Positions 7,302 to 9,797 of a stretch of DNA of 9,797 nt are shown one piece after another; positions within the stretch are counted from its first letter, which is position 1, and each line of letters starts with the position of its first letter. The translations under genes and the position numbers were made by a program. The notes below the pieces were generated by a model, which was given only the letters and a program-made list of their open reading frames with translations, did no database searches and was not told where the DNA came from. Source of the stretch: Desulfobacteraceae bacterium (lineage in GTDB: Bacteria; Desulfobacterota; Desulfobacteria; Desulfobacterales; DAOWNP01); NCBI GenBank assembly GCA_030642545.1, contig DAOWNP010000070.1:1-9797 (forward strand), read 5' to 3'.

Positions 7302-8066
7302 ATGAAAATATTACTGACCAATGATGATGGTATTTTTGCAAAAGGTCTTTGGGAATTATATATCTGCTTTTCAAAATCACATGAAGTTGCAATTATTGCT
7401 CCTGATCGTGAAAGAAGTGCTATAGGACATGGAATTACTCTTTACGAACCCCTTAGAGCATCAAAAATTAAAACAGATAATAACGACCCTGTCTTTGCTG
7501 TCAACGGCACTCCAGCAGATTGCATAAAGCTCGCTCTATTGGAGCTCCTTGACTTTGTTCCTGACATGGTAATTTCCGGAATAAATCCTGGAGCAAATGT
7601 TGGCACAAACATTAATTATTCAGGAACAGTTGCAGCAGCAAGAGAAGCTGCTTTATATAAAATCCCGGGAATTGCTGTATCTATTTACAGCAATTCCCCA
7701 AACTTTTACAAAGAAGCTGCAACTTATACTGAAATGCTTGCTAATAACATTATGGAAAATAAATTACCTGAACAAACATTTCTTAATGTTAATATACCAG
7801 ACCTGCCATTAGAAAAAATTTCAGAAACAAAGATTTGCAGACACAATGTTTCCATGATTTCTGAATATATTGACAAAAGAATAGATGTAAGAAAAAACAA
7901 ATATTACTGGCACGGATGCAGAACAAATAATAACTTTGGAGATCCCAATATTGATGAAGCAGCTTTAAATAAAAAATATATATCCATAACACCAATAAAA
8001 TGTGATATGACTGATTATAATTTTTTAGAACCTTTAAAAACATGGGAATTTAAAACAAAAAATTAA
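7302..8066 (+). CDS. surE: 5'/3'-nucleotidase SurE
   Basis: SurE is a divalent-metal-dependent phosphatase that removes phosphate from nucleoside 5'- and 3'-monophosphates and, in some species, from short polyphosphate. It is linked to stationary-phase survival. The 254-residue protein starts MKILLTNDDG. The metal ligands expected from the family are all present: D8, D9, S39 (in RERSAIGH) and N95 (in SGINPGANVGTN). The glycine-rich active-site loop and the YSGTVAAAREA stretch (106-116) are also intact. ATG 7302 has AAGGTG at 7291-7296 with a 5-nt spacer, a good ribosome-binding site. It is the first gene of the rightward run, and its stop codon is one base from the next start. Length is normal and nothing appears broken. 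Confidence 0.97.
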   Translation: MKILLTNDDGIFAKGLWELYICFSKSHEVAIIAPDRERSAIGHGITLYEPLRASKIKTDNNDPVFAVNGTPADCIKLALLELLDFVPDMVISGINPGANVGTNINYSGTVAAAREAALYKIPGIAVSIYSNSPNFYKEAATYTEMLANNIMENKLPEQTFLNVNIPDLPLEKISETKICRHNVSMISEYIDKRIDVRKNKYYWHGCRTNNNFGDPNIDEAALNKKYISITPIKCDMTDYNFLEPLKTWEFKTKN

Positions 8067-8067
8067 A

Positions 8068-9015
8068 ATGAAAAAAAAAATGATTACTGATTTAAAATCA
8101 GGAGACATTGTTAACGATAACTTTATTATTGCCGAAAAAAGTATTTCAAAAAAAAAAGACGGGAACAGTTTTTTAAATATAACATTGTCTGACAAAACTG
8201 GCACTATAAAAGCTGTTATGTGGGATAATGCAGATGAAACAAATTTAAAAATACAAAAGGGCACACCATACAAAGTTTCCGGTAATGTTTCAGAATACAG
8301 AAACAGCCTTCAATTTATAATTAAAAAAATAGAAGAAATAAACCCGCAGGATTTGGATTATTCTGATTTTCTTCCATCTACACAACATAATACAGATGAT
8401 ATGTTTGACCGCCTGTTAATTATTTTACAATCTGTTAATGAGCCAAATTTAAAACTTTTATTAAATTCTTTTTTTACAGACGAAATATTTATTAAAAATT
8501 TCAAGCTTGCTCCTGCTGCAAAACACATGCACCATGCTTATCTTGGAGGGCTTTTGGAGCATTCACTTTCAACAGCAATACTTGCTGATAAGATTTCAGG
8601 CCATTACAAAGGCATTAATAGAGACCTTATGATAACAGGGGCAATCCTGCACGATATCGGTAAAATAACAGAATTTGAATATACAACTCATATTGATTAT
8701 TCAGATAAGGGAAGACTTTTTGGTCATATTGTTTTGGGTGTTGAAATGATAACAGACAAAATTAACAATATAAAATCTTTTCCAAATGAACTTGAAATGT
8801 TGCTCAAGCATATGATAATCAGCCATCATGGAGTTCGTGAATTTGGATCTCCCGAGACTCCAAAAAGCCTTGAGGCTGTGCTATTAAATATGATAGATGA
8901 TATTGATGCCAAAATAACAGGAATAAGGCAGTTTATAGATAATAACACAGAAGACAACTCTTCATGGACACCTTTTAACAGGCCATTGGAACGTTTTTTT
9001 TATAAAGGCAGGTAA
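8068..9015 (+). CDS. yhaM: YhaM-like 3'-5' exoribonuclease (OB-fold plus HD domain)
   Basis: At 315 residues this has the size and domain order of Bacillus YhaM, a metal-dependent 3'-5' exoribonuclease. An N-terminal OB-fold nucleic-acid-binding domain (about residues 8-90) is followed by a linker and an HD phosphohydrolase-type domain. Metal-site residues are visible as H165 (LEHSL), H195-D196 (HDIGK), H220 and H253-H254 (SHHG), with DDID at 277-280. The biochemical role is inferred from the family; a general nucleic-acid-linked HD hydrolase is the alternative. ATG 8068 begins one base after the surE stop, without a Shine-Dalgarno sequence, so coupled translation is likely. A second in-frame ATG at 8080 (Met5) ends a run of ten A. 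Another ten-A run lies at 8148-8157. The gene precedes tmk by 26 bp. Confidence 0.88.
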   Translation: MKKKMITDLKSGDIVNDNFIIAEKSISKKKDGNSFLNITLSDKTGTIKAVMWDNADETNLKIQKGTPYKVSGNVSEYRNSLQFIIKKIEEINPQDLDYSDFLPSTQHNTDDMFDRLLIILQSVNEPNLKLLLNSFFTDEIFIKNFKLAPAAKHMHHAYLGGLLEHSLSTAILADKISGHYKGINRDLMITGAILHDIGKITEFEYTTHIDYSDKGRLFGHIVLGVEMITDKINNIKSFPNELEMLLKHMIISHHGVREFGSPETPKSLEAVLLNMIDDIDAKITGIRQFIDNNTEDNSSWTPFNRPLERFFYKGR

Positions 9016-9030
9016 GTCATAGTTTTAACA

Positions 9031-9035
9031 AAGGA
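9031..9035 (+). promoter_or_regulatory. Ribosome-binding site of tmk
   Basis: AAGGA, with a spacer of six bases to ATG 9042, fixes the tmk start. It contrasts with the yhaM-like gene just upstream, which has no such site. Confidence 0.7.
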
Positions 9036-9041
9036 ATATTA

Positions 9042-9707
9042 ATGTTTATTACCCTTGAAGGGATAGAAGGTGCAGGCAAAACATCTCAAATTCCAAATAT
9101 TAAAAAATTTTTGCTTTCCCGAGGATTTACTTTGATTACCACCAAAGAACCTGGAGGATCATTTTTAGGAAAAAAAATAAGAGAAATATTGTTAGATCCT
9201 GAAAACAAAAAAATATCCCCTCTGTCTGAGATGCTTCTTTATCAGGCTGATCGAGCACATCATGTAAAAGATATAATAGAACCGGCCATAAAAGCAGGCA
9301 AAACTGTACTATGCGACAGGTTTACTGATGCCACTTTAGCATATCAGGGTTTTGCAAGAAATCTTGATATAGATAACATAAAAATGTTAAACAAACTCGT
9401 TACAAAAAAAATAGTACCTGATTTAACCATTCTTTTCGACCTGTCTCCTGAAATAGGGCTTAGACGTGCATGGGAACAGATAGATTGCGGTGAACGATCA
9501 AATAAAGAGACCCGGTTTGAAAAAGAGAACTTACTTTTCCATGAAAAAGTAAGAGCAGGATACTTAAAAATTTTAGAATTTGAACCCAAACGATTCAGAA
9601 TTGTTGACGCATCTAAAAATTTTGATAATGTATGGAACCAGATTCGATCTATATTATTAACTTATATTAAGGAACGCGGACAAAACAACTTCCGCAATTA
9701 TACATAA
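9042..9707 (+). CDS. tmk: Thymidylate kinase
   Basis: Thymidylate kinase phosphorylates dTMP to dTDP using ATP, the step that commits thymidine nucleotides to DNA synthesis. The 221-residue protein has a P-loop at residues 7-14 (GIEGAGKT), the substrate-binding EPGG at 36-39 (here preceded by TK instead of the usual TR), ADRAHH at 69-74 and the DRF motif at 92-94. The lid segment follows at about 140-160, with FEKENLLFHEKVRAGY after it. The protein is complete. A short C-terminal tail (about 211-221) encodes a perfect GCGGA/TCCGC dyad at 9676-9695, probably by chance. In many bacteria tmk is followed by holB; here it is the last gene of the rightward run, and holB lies far away on the other strand. 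Stop TAA 9705-9707 is followed directly by TAG. Confidence 0.96.
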   Translation: MFITLEGIEGAGKTSQIPNIKKFLLSRGFTLITTKEPGGSFLGKKIREILLDPENKKISPLSEMLLYQADRAHHVKDIIEPAIKAGKTVLCDRFTDATLAYQGFARNLDIDNIKMLNKLVTKKIVPDLTILFDLSPEIGLRRAWEQIDCGERSNKETRFEKENLLFHEKVRAGYLKILEFEPKRFRIVDASKNFDNVWNQIRSILLTYIKERGQNNFRNYT

Positions 9708-9712
9708 TAGAT

Positions 9713-9797
9713 TCAGGCCATCTTTGCCCGATCTAAAATCACAAAAACATCAAAAGAGCAAGCTATTCCATCTGTTTTTGAGTTTTCAGATCGAACA
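9713..9797 (-). CDS. Possible C-terminal fragment of an unidentified gene at the right edge
   Basis: On the minus strand a frame is open from the window edge for 27 codons to TGA (complement of 9713-9715), ending in SFDVFVILDRAKMA. It would converge on tmk with 5 bp between stops. The plus strand is also open here (29 codons after the tmk TAA-TAG, no start codon), so coding direction is uncertain; first-base purine content slightly favours the minus frame. I recognise no family. The dyad TAGAT...ATCTA (9708-9712 with 9731-9735), with an inner GGC...GCC, overlaps it and could instead be a weak transcription-end structure, though no run of T follows on either strand. Confidence 0.2.
   Translation of the reverse strand, partial: VRSENSKTDGIACSFDVFVILDRAKMA

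Noticed and set aside
1..9797. CRISPR array, tRNA/rRNA, insertion sequence, prophage or defence island
   Set aside because: No regular spaced repeats, no RNA-gene signatures, no transposase or integrase motifs, and nearly all sequence is filled by recognised housekeeping genes.

Overview
The window is about 9.8 kb of AT-rich DNA (poly-A and poly-T runs everywhere, A/T-rich third codon positions) from a Gram-negative bacterium. An LptD outer-membrane LPS-insertion protein shows there is an LPS-bearing outer membrane. RicT (PSP1/YaaT), a YhaM-type OB+HD exoribonuclease and a MetRS with a C-terminal tRNA-binding domain all occur together with it. This mix suits a deltaproteobacterium (Desulfobacterota), perhaps a sulfate reducer of the Desulfobacterales. 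That placement is inference from gene content and protein style, not from a marker-gene comparison.

Layout: two divergent gene runs leave a 156-bp region at 7146-7301. Leftward (minus strand) run lptD (4884-7145), a NusG/RfaH-like regulator (4278-4811), an IHF-beta-like protein (3900-4175), holB (2892-3896), ricT (2073-2873) and metG (148-2064). The last four are tightly packed, with 3-, 18- and 8-bp gaps, and have their own candidate promoter at 4208-4235. Rightward (plus strand) run surE (7302-8066), a yhaM-like gene (8068-9015) and tmk (9042-9707). At both edges the flanking DNA may hold the C-terminal ends of genes pointing inward (2-127 plus; 9713-9797 minus). Both are weakly supported.

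Functionally this is a housekeeping block: nucleotide supply (tmk, surE), the DNA polymerase III clamp loader (holB), RNA turnover (yhaM, ricT), aminoacylation (metG), chromosome architecture (IHF-like) and envelope biogenesis (lptD, possibly with a specialised NusG). The most informative architectural point is that tmk and holB-ricT-metG, usually one cluster, sit on opposite strands about 5 kb apart. Inverting the segment between them would place tmk directly upstream of holB again.

I found no CRISPR array, tRNA or rRNA gene, transposase, toxin-antitoxin pair or defence island, and no clear previously undescribed system. The points worth a second look are the rearranged tmk/holB cluster, the NusG paralogue next to lptD with a hairpin between them, several unusual start-codon arrangements, the reduced cysteine set of LptD, and the edge fragments.
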